Numbered from the stretch's first letter, positions 17,131-25,580 are shown. The stretch is 64,000 nucleotides of DNA from Virgibacillus sp. MSP4-1 (GCF_010092505.1 NZ_CP048021.1:1-64000); one strand, 5' to 3'. Notes: a model not told the origin generated them from the letters alone. Numbers and translations are program-made.

Positions 17131-17679
17131 TCAAAACTTATCCCCGGCATTTAGCCCTTTCTGAAGCGTAATCATCTCATCAGCGAGTTTCTCCATGCGG
17201 CGAATGACTTTTTCATCCTCGAGGTCGCCCTCTTCAGCAAATGATGTATTATGAATAAACACATTTTGAATAGGGACGATTCCCTTTAGATAAGCAAGAA
17301 TGGGCTTCAGCTGATATTCCCCGACTAACGCATGCTTGCCGGAGCCGCCCACAGTAATAAAACCGGTCACTTTCCCTTTAAATGCGTTTTGCGGCATGTA
17401 ATCGAGCAGATTTTTGAAAGCACCCGCGATTGAGGCCTGGTAAATGGGCGTGGCAAAGACGAGAAAATCAGCTGAAGTTATTTTATGAATCACATCCCAT
17501 GTATTCTGGTCGTAGAAGGAAAGGGATGGTCCATGGAATAATTCGATTTCTTCCTCTTTTAGGTCAATTAGTTCTGTTTTAATATTTGGATCCATTGCCT
17601 TCGCTGTATTTAAAAAATGATATACGGATTCAAGGATTTTTGAGCCAACCATTGAACCTGACACACCTACTAATTTCAT
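17131..17679 (-). CDS. NAD(P)H-dependent FMN reductase (flavodoxin-like fold)
   Basis: A 182-aa protein of the SsuE/azoreductase-like FMN reductase group. The N-terminal phosphate loop GVSGSMVGSKILES binds FMN, followed by FATPIYQASIAGAFKNLLDY (the TPxY...P-K-N-x-LD signature of the family) and FITVGGSGKHAL. It transfers electrons from NAD(P)H to flavin or to quinone/azo substrates in the cytoplasm. The exact substrate cannot be told. ATG at 17679 follows TAGGAGGC. It is alone on the minus strand between repeat tracts. Confidence 0.87.
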   Translation of the reverse strand: MKLVGVSGSMVGSKILESVYHFLNTAKAMDPNIKTELIDLKEEEIELFHGPSLSFYDQNTWDVIHKITSADFLVFATPIYQASIAGAFKNLLDYMPQNAFKGKVTGFITVGGSGKHALVGEYQLKPILAYLKGIVPIQNVFIHNTSFAEEGDLEDEKVIRRMEKLADEMITLQKGLNAGDKF

Positions 17680-17774
17680 GAAAAGCCTCCTATATCAAAA
17701 GTGTTTCCAGTCCTATGGTATCACTTTATGAAATAGGTTGACAGGATGAAGGGATTCAATGGTTGTCCACATAT

Positions 17775-17803
17775 GGGGGACGGAGGGACAGGTTCCTTGT
17801 CCC
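17775..17803. repeat. REP-like hairpin repeat, family 2, copy 1
   Basis: A 29-bp sequence, GGGGGACGGAGGGACA at its start and CCTTGTCCC at its end. GGGACA/TGTCCC forms a hairpin preceded by GGAG. An identical copy is at 18855-18883, so the two flank the cupin gene. Confidence 0.75.
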
Positions 17804-17985
17804 AGCAGGATTTAAGCTATCGGGAGTTTGACTATGTATCAGTCGTAAAACATCAGTGAACCGGTCGTATAAATGATCCCACTCGCCTACCTCAAATTAC
17901 CATATACAAACCAGCTAACCTATGAACATTGCCAGAAGTTAGGCATATGCTAGTGCTGTAAAATCCTTGAAAGGAATGAGTGCAC

Positions 17986-18852
17986 ATGTATGCAGATTGG
18001 AATATGAATCCTTACAATGCAGGCGCATCCTATTATTCTGCAGGATATAGGGATAATTCGAAGCTTCTAAATGATATTTTGGACGGATTAAATAAAGAGG
18101 CGACTGCGGCTGATCTTTACAGTCGTTTAGCAGCGGGTACACAAGAATTCAGAAGCCAGAACGATCTGATTCAGGCCTTGGAAGTAAAAAACAGGCATTT
18201 GCAGCAGTTGACACAGCTTTATGCCTCACTGACAGGAACTTATCCAGTTTATAATTACAGCAGAATTCCTTTTCATCATTACGAGGAAGGTCTGCAGCGC
18301 GCGGTTGAATCAGAACAAATGGCTTATGAAAGCTATCAAACATCCACGTCACAGAGTCAGGACCCCTATGTTCGGGATCTGTTCATACATTTATTAACTC
18401 AGCAGGAGGAGCAATTAAACAGATTTGGTGAAATACGTGGGGAGACAGCTCATCTGAAGGATTATGGATCTCAGCCATTTGTCATTAATATTGATGAAGC
18501 AACAACAGCCAATAACACCTATCGTACGGCTTTATGGACAGGAGAGCATCTGCAGGTTACCCTGATGAGCATCGATGTTGGGGATGATATCGGTCTTGAA
18601 GTGCATCCGAATACGGACCAGTTTATCCGTCTGGAGCAGGGTCAGGGTCTTGTTCAGATGGGAGACAGCAGAGACAATCTGACTTTTGAAGCCCGGGCCT
18701 ACGATGATTTTGCCGTGATGATACCTGCGGGGAAATGGCATAATATCACCAATACAGGAGATGTGCCGATGAAGGTGTATGCCATTTACGCACCACCTGA
18801 GCACCCATTTGGAACCGTTCACCGGACAAAAGCTGACGCCATGGAAGCATAA
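17986..18852 (+). CDS. Ferritin-like/cupin fusion protein
   Basis: A 288-aa two-domain protein. Residues ~20-140 are helical and resemble a ferritin-like/rubrerythrin four-helix region (LLNDILDGLNKEATAADLYS, AVESEQMAYESYQ, LLTQQEEQLNRFGEI), with E residues where iron ligands could be. Residues ~155-285 form a cupin barrel (HPNTDQFIRLEQGQGLVQMG, VMIPAGKWHNITNTG). The cupin metal motif HPNTDQ...E plus WHN is close to the canonical H-x-H/E/H set. A metal-dependent enzyme or storage role is possible; the reaction is unknown. ATG 17986 is preferred over GTG 17980 because of AAAGGA ~10 nt upstream. It is a single-gene unit. Confidence 0.75.
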   Translation: MYADWNMNPYNAGASYYSAGYRDNSKLLNDILDGLNKEATAADLYSRLAAGTQEFRSQNDLIQALEVKNRHLQQLTQLYASLTGTYPVYNYSRIPFHHYEEGLQRAVESEQMAYESYQTSTSQSQDPYVRDLFIHLLTQQEEQLNRFGEIRGETAHLKDYGSQPFVINIDEATTANNTYRTALWTGEHLQVTLMSIDVGDDIGLEVHPNTDQFIRLEQGQGLVQMGDSRDNLTFEARAYDDFAVMIPAGKWHNITNTGDVPMKVYAIYAPPEHPFGTVHRTKADAMEA

Positions 18853-18854
18853 TA

Positions 18855-18883
18855 GGGGGACGGAGGGACAGGTTCCTTGTCCC
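18855..18883. repeat. REP-like hairpin repeat, family 2, copy 2
   Basis: Identical to 17775-17803, in the same orientation, starting 2 bp after the cupin gene stop. Its hairpin may act as a transcript end, although no T run follows. Confidence 0.75.
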
Positions 18884-18954
18884 GCAGAATCAGTCTGGTT
18901 TTAAGGCCGATTTTCATTGGTAGGATTCTATTACCGTAGTGAACACGTCTGATT

Positions 18955-19280
18955 TTAAAATAATCAATCCAATTAAGATGAGTATCCACCAATTTAACAG
19001 CTGAATCCATCAAAAAGTAGAAAGTATCCGTCTATGGATTTGGGGGAGAGGAGGTATCCGGCAGATGGGAGGTGATATCCGTTAAATTGTAAAGGGGATC
19101 AATCAGAAATCTCCATGTTTCCGTCGATTTTCCTCATTTATCTGCCGGTTTACCAATCCTATCAATCAAACTGCCTTCTATCGGTCAAAAAATCAAATGT
19201 ATCCACCAGTTTCCAACGTGTATCCGTCAAATTCCAGTAAGTATCAATCACTGTCATCAAAGAATCAATAAAATCTAAAA
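18955..19280. repeat. Second degenerate 21-bp repeat tract
   Basis: Units such as TATCCACCAGTTTCCAACGTG, TATCCGTCAAATTCCAGTAAG and TATCAATCACTGTCATCAAAG follow one another at exactly 21 bp near 19199-19262, with looser units upstream. It is the same motif class as 16650-16995. No gene is seen in it. Confidence 0.6.
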
Positions 19281-19298
19281 GGTAAAAGGGGGAGTTCA

Positions 19299-19367
19299 AT
19301 GAAAAGAGGAATTGGCCCTATAATGCCAATCCCTCCGTCGTGTATAAGCTACACCCATTCCATTTGA
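19299..19367 (+). other. Possible 22-aa small ORF
   Basis: AAGGGGGAG (19286-19294) lies 4 nt ahead of ATG 19299, encoding MKRGIGPIMPIPPSCISYT... with a stop at 19365. The 3' end overlaps the end of mupG on the other strand. It may be a real micropeptide or the remnant of a displaced gene. I do not recognise it. Confidence 0.25.
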
Positions 19368-20416
19368 AATGCTGTCCCGCCTTTAATATAAGGGAGCAGG
19401 TGTTGATCTTCCGGTATCACCTGCCCAATGACATTAACCCTTTCGTCAGCTGGCAGATTTCTCTTTGTGATTTGAATTTCTCCCTGATATCGTCCATATT
19501 TTTCGTTATCGACTGTAATCGATCCTATCGTTCTTTCTACTGTGTGAGATGGTTTTACTGGAAAGTCCCCAATCAGGCCATATTGTCTGGATTCGGCTGA
19601 GCGTATGACATCTCTTGCAGGATCCAGTCGATTGGTTTGTTTTTCCAGCATTCTGTTCTTAATCTCCTGTTTTTCTGTATAACACCGAGCTCTTAGGCGA
19701 ATCACCTGGTTGGAATAGTCGGCAAACTGACGCTTAGATGAATCATTAATAGAAGGATCCCCGATGAATATTTTGTCCATCCAATTATTGTAATGGAATT
19801 CCACAAATGATGAAAAACTGGAACGATTTCTGTGCGATTCAATCGTTGGAAGCCCCTCAAAAACGGGGCCTCTTTGTTTTCCATCTCCGGGAACAAAGGC
19901 CATAACTGTTAATCCTTCACTTTTCAAAAACTGATTTTTTTCATTAAAATCCTCTAAACTCAAGCCGGTCTCCGGGCGGGGGTAGTAATTGTGCCAGGCC
20001 TCAATGGCGGAAAAATCGGCTCCGTGTTTTCGTAAGTTTTCCATGTTTTCATGAGTGATGGTACTGGCATTTAAGGCAACGGTCATTTTATTCGATAACT
20101 GTGCAATGGTTTCATCAGAAATTCCGTAATCCACACGTAAACCTGTCAGTCCCCATTCTTTTAAGCCATCCGCATTTTCCCAATTAAAACCCAAATAAGA
20201 TAATGACTTCGGCGAAATATCAGCGAATAATTCCATCCTGTACTTCATAGCAAGTTTCCCCAGGTCAGCGAGCCCCTGTTTATAATCTTCAGGGTTGTCC
20301 TCAGGAATGTGCAGGGAGGTGAAGATGCTGTTAAAACCAAGCCTGCTCATTTCTTTGATGTAGGTTTCCTGCTCTTCTAATGTTTGATTTGATAAATAGA
20401 TTGATATCCCGAGCAT
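19349..20416 (-). CDS. mupG: 6-phospho-N-acetylmuramidase MupG (DUF871)
   Basis: A 355-aa DUF871-family protein. In Staphylococcus aureus, MupG cleaves MurNAc-6-phosphate-GlcNAc inside the cell after uptake by MurP. The fold is a TIM barrel (residues ~1-240: GISIYLSNQTLEEQETYI, FADISPKSL, LRVDYGISDETI, AWHNYYPRPETGLS) followed by a C-terminal cyclophilin-like domain (from ~250, ending in VIPEDQHLLPYIKGG). DFDE-type acidic residues are plausible catalytic groups. It is last in a murQ-murP-mupG run on the minus strand, and that context fixes the function more firmly than sequence alone. Confidence 0.88.
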   Translation of the reverse strand: MLGISIYLSNQTLEEQETYIKEMSRLGFNSIFTSLHIPEDNPEDYKQGLADLGKLAMKYRMELFADISPKSLSYLGFNWENADGLKEWGLTGLRVDYGISDETIAQLSNKMTVALNASTITHENMENLRKHGADFSAIEAWHNYYPRPETGLSLEDFNEKNQFLKSEGLTVMAFVPGDGKQRGPVFEGLPTIESHRNRSSFSSFVEFHYNNWMDKIFIGDPSINDSSKRQFADYSNQVIRLRARCYTEKQEIKNRMLEKQTNRLDPARDVIRSAESRQYGLIGDFPVKPSHTVERTIGSITVDNEKYGRYQGEIQITKRNLPADERVNVIGQVIPEDQHLLPYIKGGTAFQMEWV

Positions 20417-20468
20417 GATGTTCCCTCCATTATATAAAAAAGGGAGAAAATGAATTCTCCCTCGTCTA

Positions 20469-21857
20469 TTAGTTCAAGTTATCAGCCATTTCTTCTTTAA
20501 ATCCGAAGAAGTACGTAAAGATAAATCCTGCTATATAAGCGATGAGAAGTCCCAGGGCATATAATAGAAACTTGTTATCTACAATTAAAGGAATTAGTGG
20601 AATACCAGATAGTCCAATTCCTGAAGATGCTGTACCTACAACTGCCTGGAAAGCACCGCCAAATGAAGCACCAAGACAAGCTGTGATAAATGGACGTCCC
20701 AGTGGCAGCGTTACACCGTAAATTAAGGGTTCACCAATGCCTAAGAATCCAGTAGGCAGACCACCTTTAATCACATTACGAAGGCGTTTGTTTCTGGTTT
20801 TGACAAAGATCGCAATGGCTGCACCAACCTGACTGGCTCCGGCCATGGCCAGAATTGGTAGTAAAGCAGTGGAACCAAGGGAATTAATGAGCTCCATATG
20901 AATCGGTGTAAGTCCATGGTGGAGACCAAGCATAACCAATGGAAGGAAGAATCCACTGAGCAACGCGCCGGCAATGGCACTTCCTAAGGCACCGCCGAGA
21001 CTTAATACAGCATTAATTCCAGCTGTAATACCGGTTGATAGAATTCCAGCAAAAGGCTGAACAACGACTAAAGTGAGAAAACCAACAACTAAGATTGTCA
21101 ATAAAGGAGTAAATATAATATCGACTGTATTCGGGACAACTTTTCTGAATTGTTTCTCAAATAATACCATTAACCAGGCAGCAAACATGGCGCCAATTAA
21201 ACCACCGTAACCGGGGGCTAAATCGTTTCCAAAAATCGTGATGTCTGCTAAAGCCGGGTTCATGGTGATAATACCAGCGATACCACCTAATACAGGTGTT
21301 CCTCCGAATTCCTTGGCTGTATTCCAACCGACCATGATGGCTAAGTAGGAGAAAATACTGCCACCTAAAACAATCAGGATTTGCATCCAGGTTAAGGACG
21401 TATCTACACCTGAGTTATTTAAAAATCCGGCTGTACCATTGATAATACCAGAACCTACAATACCTGGAATGAGCGGAATGAAAATCCCGCCAATTTTGCG
21501 AAGGAGATTCTTAAAGGGTGTATTGTTTTTTTCTTTAATTTCTCCTTTTTTCATACTGGCAAGATCATCCTCGTTTACATCGAGTTCCTCGCCCATTTGA
21601 ATTCCTGTGATATTGGTGATATGGTCAGAAACCTTGTTAACAGTTCCGGGACCAACAACAATTTGCAGGGTGTCATCCTCGACAACTCCCATAACACCGT
21701 CTTTTTCCTTTAATTCTTTAATATTTGCCTTTTCATCGTCCTTTAAATTAAGTCGTACACGGGTCATACAGTGGGTAAAGGATTGAATATTTTCTCCTCC
21801 ACCAATTTCATCCAGTATTTCCCTGGCTAATCTTTCTTCCTTTTTCTCTTTCCCCAT
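20469..21857 (-). CDS. murP: PTS EIIBC transporter for MurNAc (MurP)
   Basis: A 462-aa sugar phosphotransferase permease. The EIIB domain is N-terminal (residues 1-90) with the phosphocysteine in FTHCMTRVRL. The membrane EIIC domain follows from ~115 (PLIPGIVGSGIING, many hydrophobic helices, GIGEPLIYGVTLPLGRP). No EIIA domain is fused, so a separate glucose-type EIIA must supply phosphate. It imports and phosphorylates MurNAc or MurNAc-GlcNAc from peptidoglycan turnover. It lies 52 bp upstream of mupG and 23 bp downstream of murQ, consistent with one operon. Confidence 0.9.
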   Translation of the reverse strand: MGKEKKEERLAREILDEIGGGENIQSFTHCMTRVRLNLKDDEKANIKELKEKDGVMGVVEDDTLQIVVGPGTVNKVSDHITNITGIQMGEELDVNEDDLASMKKGEIKEKNNTPFKNLLRKIGGIFIPLIPGIVGSGIINGTAGFLNNSGVDTSLTWMQILIVLGGSIFSYLAIMVGWNTAKEFGGTPVLGGIAGIITMNPALADITIFGNDLAPGYGGLIGAMFAAWLMVLFEKQFRKVVPNTVDIIFTPLLTILVVGFLTLVVVQPFAGILSTGITAGINAVLSLGGALGSAIAGALLSGFFLPLVMLGLHHGLTPIHMELINSLGSTALLPILAMAGASQVGAAIAIFVKTRNKRLRNVIKGGLPTGFLGIGEPLIYGVTLPLGRPFITACLGASFGGAFQAVVGTASSGIGLSGIPLIPLIVDNKFLLYALGLLIAYIAGFIFTYFFGFKEEMADNLN

Positions 21858-21880
21858 TAGGTTTCCCCCCCTAATTTTTC

Positions 21881-22765
21881 CTATTTTGTATAACGTATAA
21901 ACCCTTTTGATTCTGTTAATTTTTGAACCGCCTGATCATAGGTGCAATTTAATAGAATCATAACGATAGCTGCTTTAACATTGTGATGGGCTTTTTCGAA
22001 ATGCTCATCTGCATTGTCATAATCAACGTTGGTTGCTTCCATAATGATACGCTTTGACCGTTCTATTAACTTCTGATTGCTGGGCTGCACATCCACCATT
22101 AAATTTTGATAAACCTTGCCTATCCCAATCATTGCTGTCGTTGTAATCATGTTTAAAACAAGTTTCTGTGCTGTACCCGCTTTTAACCGAGTTGAGCCTG
22201 TCACTACTTCGGGACCTGTTACCACTTCAATAGCTACCTTGGCTAATGTTCCAATTTTAGAATTTCTATTATTACTGATGCTGACAGTGTTTGCGCCTAT
22301 ACGATTGGCATATTCCAACCCTCCAGCCACATAAGGTGTTCGGCCACTGGCTGCTATTCCAACAACGGTATCTTTTTCTGTTAGTGAAATGGCTTTAAGG
22401 TCATCACCTCCTAAATGATCACTATCCTCAGCACCTTCAACGGCGTCGGTAATCGCTTTCATTCCACCTGCAATTAAACCTTGCACCATTTCATGAGATA
22501 CACCAAAAGTGGGAGGGCATTCTGAAGCATCGAGTATTCCTAATCTACCGCTTGTTCCAGCTCCGATATAGATTAATCTGCCACCTTGATTAAACGATTG
22601 AATGACAAAGTGTACAGCCTTTTCAATTTGAGGAATTTCTTCGGCAATAACTGCTGGAACCTTATGATCCTCCTGATTAATCGTTTGCAGTATTTCTTTG
22701 ATCGACTTTGTATCAATATCCATACTGGCAGGGTTTCTGGTTTCTGTTGTTAATTTGTTGAGCAT
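21881..22765 (-). CDS. murQ: N-acetylmuramic acid 6-phosphate etherase MurQ
   Basis: MurQ splits MurNAc-6-phosphate into GlcNAc-6-phosphate and D-lactate in the cytoplasm. It is 294 residues with a SIS domain. Signatures: LTTETRNPASMDIDT, IYIGAGTSGRLGILDASECPP (catalytic Glu region), GGMKAITDAVEGAEDS, and AGTAQKLVLNMITTTAMIG. ATG 22765 is preferred over 22768 because GGAGGG lies 7 nt before it. It is first in the murQ-murP-mupG run and has its own promoter, separate from murR. Confidence 0.96.
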   Translation of the reverse strand: MLNKLTTETRNPASMDIDTKSIKEILQTINQEDHKVPAVIAEEIPQIEKAVHFVIQSFNQGGRLIYIGAGTSGRLGILDASECPPTFGVSHEMVQGLIAGGMKAITDAVEGAEDSDHLGGDDLKAISLTEKDTVVGIAASGRTPYVAGGLEYANRIGANTVSISNNRNSKIGTLAKVAIEVVTGPEVVTGSTRLKAGTAQKLVLNMITTTAMIGIGKVYQNLMVDVQPSNQKLIERSKRIIMEATNVDYDNADEHFEKAHHNVKAAIVMILLNCTYDQAVQKLTESKGFIRYTK

Positions 22766-22801
22766 CATTTAACCCTCCTGGGAAATCGCTTTCATACCCA
22801 T

Positions 22802-22830
22802 ATTTTATAGGTGGTGAAACTATATGTCAA
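22802..22830 (-). promoter_or_regulatory. Promoter of murQPmupG
   Basis: Read on the minus strand: TTGACA (22825-22830), 17-bp spacer, TAAAAT (22802-22807). It is close to the vegetative consensus and 37 bp ahead of murQ. Confidence 0.75.
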
Positions 22831-22846
22831 TAAATCTATTATATTT

Positions 22847-22865
22847 TATGAAATTAAGTTTCATA
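22847..22865. promoter_or_regulatory. Candidate MurR operator
   Basis: TATGAAA-TTAAG-TTTCATA is a perfect 7-bp inverted repeat with a 5-bp centre, 17 bp upstream of the murQ -35. A further TGAAAC half-site lies in the promoter spacer (22814-22819). RpiR-family regulators such as MurR bind palindromes, so MurR is the obvious candidate. Confidence 0.6.
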
Positions 22866-22900
22866 TTAGTCAAAAAATAATCCCTTGGAGAATCAGTGCC

Positions 22901-23749
22901 TTATCTTCTAAGGCGAACTACTTCATTTCTGGCTTCATGATATTGAGGCAGGACATCCTCGCCCATTGCCTTGAAAACACTGAGGTATAAGGCATCAATA
23001 ATTGTCAGCTGGGTCATTCTGGAAGGAATACTTCCAATTCTGTAATCATGTTCAACTATGGGGGTGCACAGGCGAATATCAGCTTCTTTATAAAGCGGTG
23101 ATTTATCCAGGTTTGTAATCGCGATGACTGTAGCCCCTTCTTTTTGGGCAAATCGGGATAATTCCAGTACATCTTTTGTTTTCCCAGACATACTAATAGC
23201 TATTATGATATCGTTTTTCTTTAAATAGGGAATGGAGGATAGCAAAAAGTGAAAATCATGATGTGCTGTACACGGATAGCCTAACTTTGTGAATTTATAA
23301 AACCCATCGACAGCGGCCGTTGCTGAACCACCAACGCCATAGAAAACGAGTCTGTTCGCATGATGAAGGGTATCAACGGCATTCTCAAACTCCCTGCGAT
23401 CCAAGGATGTAGAAATGGCTTCAATGGCCGATGTGTTAACGTGGGTTACTTTTTGGAAAATGTCATAGGGCTCACTTTTATCCTGTAAAAAATGAAAGTC
23501 CGTCAGATGGTCTTCACTCATGGCTAATTCTTTGACTAACTCCAGTTTAAACGTTTTGAAGCTGCCAATCCCTATAGATTTGCAGAAACGGACTACACTG
23601 GATTCACTCGTTCCTGACTTTTGGGCGAGCTCCTTTGTAGTCATATTAGGAACAAGACTCGGATTTTCCAATACATACAATCCCATCTTTTTTTCTGCTT
23701 CAGATAGGGAGGGGAGGTTTCCTTTAATTCTGTTCAGTAATGTGCCCAT
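22901..23749 (-). CDS. murR: RpiR-family regulator MurR
   Basis: A 282-aa regulator with an N-terminal helix-turn-helix (residues 1-75: ELAQKSGTSESSVVRFCKSIG) and a C-terminal SIS sugar-phosphate-binding domain (FYGVGGSATAAVDGFYKF, IAISMSGKTKDVLELS). In this family SIS domains sense phosphorylated amino sugars. It lies directly upstream of murQ on the same strand, with 135 bp between that holds the murQ promoter and a palindrome. MurNAc-6-phosphate is the likely ligand (inference from context). ATG at 23749 follows AGAGAGGAA. Confidence 0.88.
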   Translation of the reverse strand: MGTLLNRIKGNLPSLSEAEKKMGLYVLENPSLVPNMTTKELAQKSGTSESSVVRFCKSIGIGSFKTFKLELVKELAMSEDHLTDFHFLQDKSEPYDIFQKVTHVNTSAIEAISTSLDRREFENAVDTLHHANRLVFYGVGGSATAAVDGFYKFTKLGYPCTAHHDFHFLLSSIPYLKKNDIIIAISMSGKTKDVLELSRFAQKEGATVIAITNLDKSPLYKEADIRLCTPIVEHDYRIGSIPSRMTQLTIIDALYLSVFKAMGEDVLPQYHEARNEVVRLRR

Positions 23750-23782
23750 AGTGAATGTTCCTCTCTTTATTTGATAATCAAT

Positions 23783-23813
23783 ATTATACAGAAAATTTAG
23801 CCGAGTTGTACAA
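23783..23813 (-). promoter_or_regulatory. Possible promoter of murR
   Basis: On the minus strand a perfect TATAAT (23783-23788) with TTGTAC (23808-23813) 19 bp upstream. The -10 is good, the spacing is long. Confidence 0.4.
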
Positions 23814-23919
23814 TATGTTCAAATCAATAGTTGCAAAGGATGAGCGTTATAGACTGAGCGCACGACTTTTCTGTTACTCTTTGAAAAAACTTGAAAAAGT
23901 ATCTACTTGAAAAAATAAA

Positions 23920-23933
23920 TGCAAACGCTTACG
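23920..23933. promoter_or_regulatory. cre box (CcpA site) before the glcD-like gene
   Basis: TGCAAACGCTTACG fits the Bacillus cre consensus (TGWAANCGNTNWCA) at most positions and is a near-palindrome around CG. It lies 56 bp ahead of the start, next to a weak TTGAAA...ATAAAT promoter (23891-23920). The position suggests repression by CcpA when preferred sugars are present. Confidence 0.7.
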
Positions 23934-23989
23934 ATTAGTTCGTAATACAGCTTAGAATTTTTTGAATTTATCAAAAGGAGATTTTTTAC

Positions 23990-25351
23990 ATGCAATTGCA
24001 GACGATTATTCCTGATCATGAACGTCTTTTTCTGGATAAGGATGTTCCCGAAGCTTATAAAACCGATCATTCCTGGAAAGATGTTGCTGCTGTAAAAGCT
24101 GTAGCATTACCGGAATCGGAACAGGAAATTAGAGATTTAGTCACCTATGCCAACCAGGAGGACCTTTCGATTATTGCACGGGGAGCTGGAACAGGGGTAG
24201 CCGGATCCCAGGTACCAACTAAGGGTGGAGAATTAATCATTGATGTTCACCGGATGAACCGGATTCTTGAAATGGATGAAGAGACGATGACCTTAACGGT
24301 GGAACCAGGTGTACAATTACAGGAAATTCAGGATTTTGTCGAAAGGAAAGGTTATTTTTACCCACCTGACCCCGGTTCAAAAAATTCAACGATAGGTGGA
24401 AATATAGCTACAAATGCCGGCGGGATGCGTGCGGTTAAATACGGTACAACGAGAGATTATGTACGTGAGCTTGATGTTGTATTGCCTGATGGTCAAAAAG
24501 CCACTTTAGGAAGCCTGAATATCAAGGACAGCTCCGGATATGACTTAAAGGATCTCTTTATCGGATCAGAGGGAACCTTAGGAATTACAACCAGGATAAA
24601 GCTGAAAGTGTTACCTATGCCAAAATATAAGCAGTCTGTGATACTGACTTTTGATTCGTTAAAAGCAGCTACTGATGGGGTATTATCGATTTTGAAAAAT
24701 GGAGTGGAACCCGCGGCATTAGAACTATTTGAACGGGGAACCATTGAATATAGTGAGAAATTTACGGAAAAGAAGCTGCAAAGCCAAAAGGGAGACGCCT
24801 ACATTTTAATGACGTTGGATAGTAATGAGCAGGAGGACCTTTCACGCAGAATCAGCTTTACAGAAAATCTATTAAAAGAGCAGGCGGTGGAAATTCTTCC
24901 GTTGACCACACCGGAAGAGGAGGAAAAAGCCTGGTTCCTGCGAGATCATATTTTAGTAGCCTTAATGCAATTTACAGAGTTTGAGATGCTGGATGAAGTC
25001 GTACCCATTAATCGATTTGCTGAGATGATTAGTTATACGAAAGAATTGCAGGAAAAGCATGGGATAAACGTAATAAACTTCGGCCATGCCGGAGATGGAA
25101 ACATTCATACGGTCCTAATGAAAGAAGGAATGGATGAAGCTGCCTGGCAGACAAAACGGAAAGCCTATCTGGATGACCTCTACAACAAAGTTCATGAATT
25201 AGGCGGTCTTCCTTCTGCGGAGCATGGCATTGGTGTGATTAAAAAGGGATATTTGGAGAAAATGAGTCAGCCGGTGGAAATCCAATTAATGCGTAAAATA
25301 AAAAATGCCATTGATCCGGACAATCGCCTGAATCCAGGGAAGATTTTTTAA
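23990..25351 (+). CDS. FAD-linked oxidase, GlcD / D-lactate dehydrogenase type
   Basis: A 453-aa flavoprotein of the GlcD/D-2-hydroxyacid dehydrogenase group. The N-terminal PCMH-type FAD domain holds ARGAGTGVAGSQVP and PPDPGSKNSTIGGNIATNAGG. The C-terminal substrate domain ends with NFGHAGDGNIHTV (metal-site histidine) and SAEHGIGVIKKGYL, NPGKIF. It oxidises D-lactate or glycolate to the 2-oxo acid, passing electrons to the quinone pool. The neighbouring MurQ releases D-lactate, so D-lactate is the favoured substrate (inference). The gene is divergent from murR and has a cre box. AAAAGGAGA precedes ATG 23990. Confidence 0.87.
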   Translation: MQLQTIIPDHERLFLDKDVPEAYKTDHSWKDVAAVKAVALPESEQEIRDLVTYANQEDLSIIARGAGTGVAGSQVPTKGGELIIDVHRMNRILEMDEETMTLTVEPGVQLQEIQDFVERKGYFYPPDPGSKNSTIGGNIATNAGGMRAVKYGTTRDYVRELDVVLPDGQKATLGSLNIKDSSGYDLKDLFIGSEGTLGITTRIKLKVLPMPKYKQSVILTFDSLKAATDGVLSILKNGVEPAALELFERGTIEYSEKFTEKKLQSQKGDAYILMTLDSNEQEDLSRRISFTENLLKEQAVEILPLTTPEEEEKAWFLRDHILVALMQFTEFEMLDEVVPINRFAEMISYTKELQEKHGINVINFGHAGDGNIHTVLMKEGMDEAAWQTKRKAYLDDLYNKVHELGGLPSAEHGIGVIKKGYLEKMSQPVEIQLMRKIKNAIDPDNRLNPGKIF

Positions 25352-25429
25352 CGCTTTAATCGTAGTAGTGGATAACCGTAAATCTCTGTTCAACAGATTA
25401 AAAATATGATAGAATTAAAGTAATTGAAT

Positions 25430-25533
25430 AGGATATCCAGAGTGACTGAGAGATCTGGCTCGTCGACGTCACAGCAACCTGCTTTACGCAAGGTGCTCCT
25501 ACCAGCAAAGCCTGTGCTTTGAATGATAGATAC
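25430..25533 (+). ncRNA. SAM-I (S-box) riboswitch aptamer
   Basis: The S-box core is readable in order: ATATCCAGAG at the P1/P2 start, TGACTGAGAGATCTGGCTC, GACGTCACAGCAACC (conserved GCAACC), GGTGCTCCTACC, then AGCAAAGC...GCTTTGAATGATAGATA, closing P1 with the 5' TATC. In this class, SAM binding favours the downstream terminator. A terminator hairpin begins 8 nt after it, as expected for transcriptional control. Confidence 0.88.
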
Positions 25534-25540
25534 GGAGAAG

Positions 25541-25580
25541 AAGCTTCTTTATGCATTCATGGCATAAAGGAGCTTTTTTT
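25541..25580 (+). terminator. Riboswitch expression-platform terminator
   Basis: AAGCTTCTTTATGC (25541-25554) pairs with GCATAAAGGAGCTT (25561-25574), loop ATTCATG, then T6. It would be exclusive with an antiterminator when SAM is low. Confidence 0.88.
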
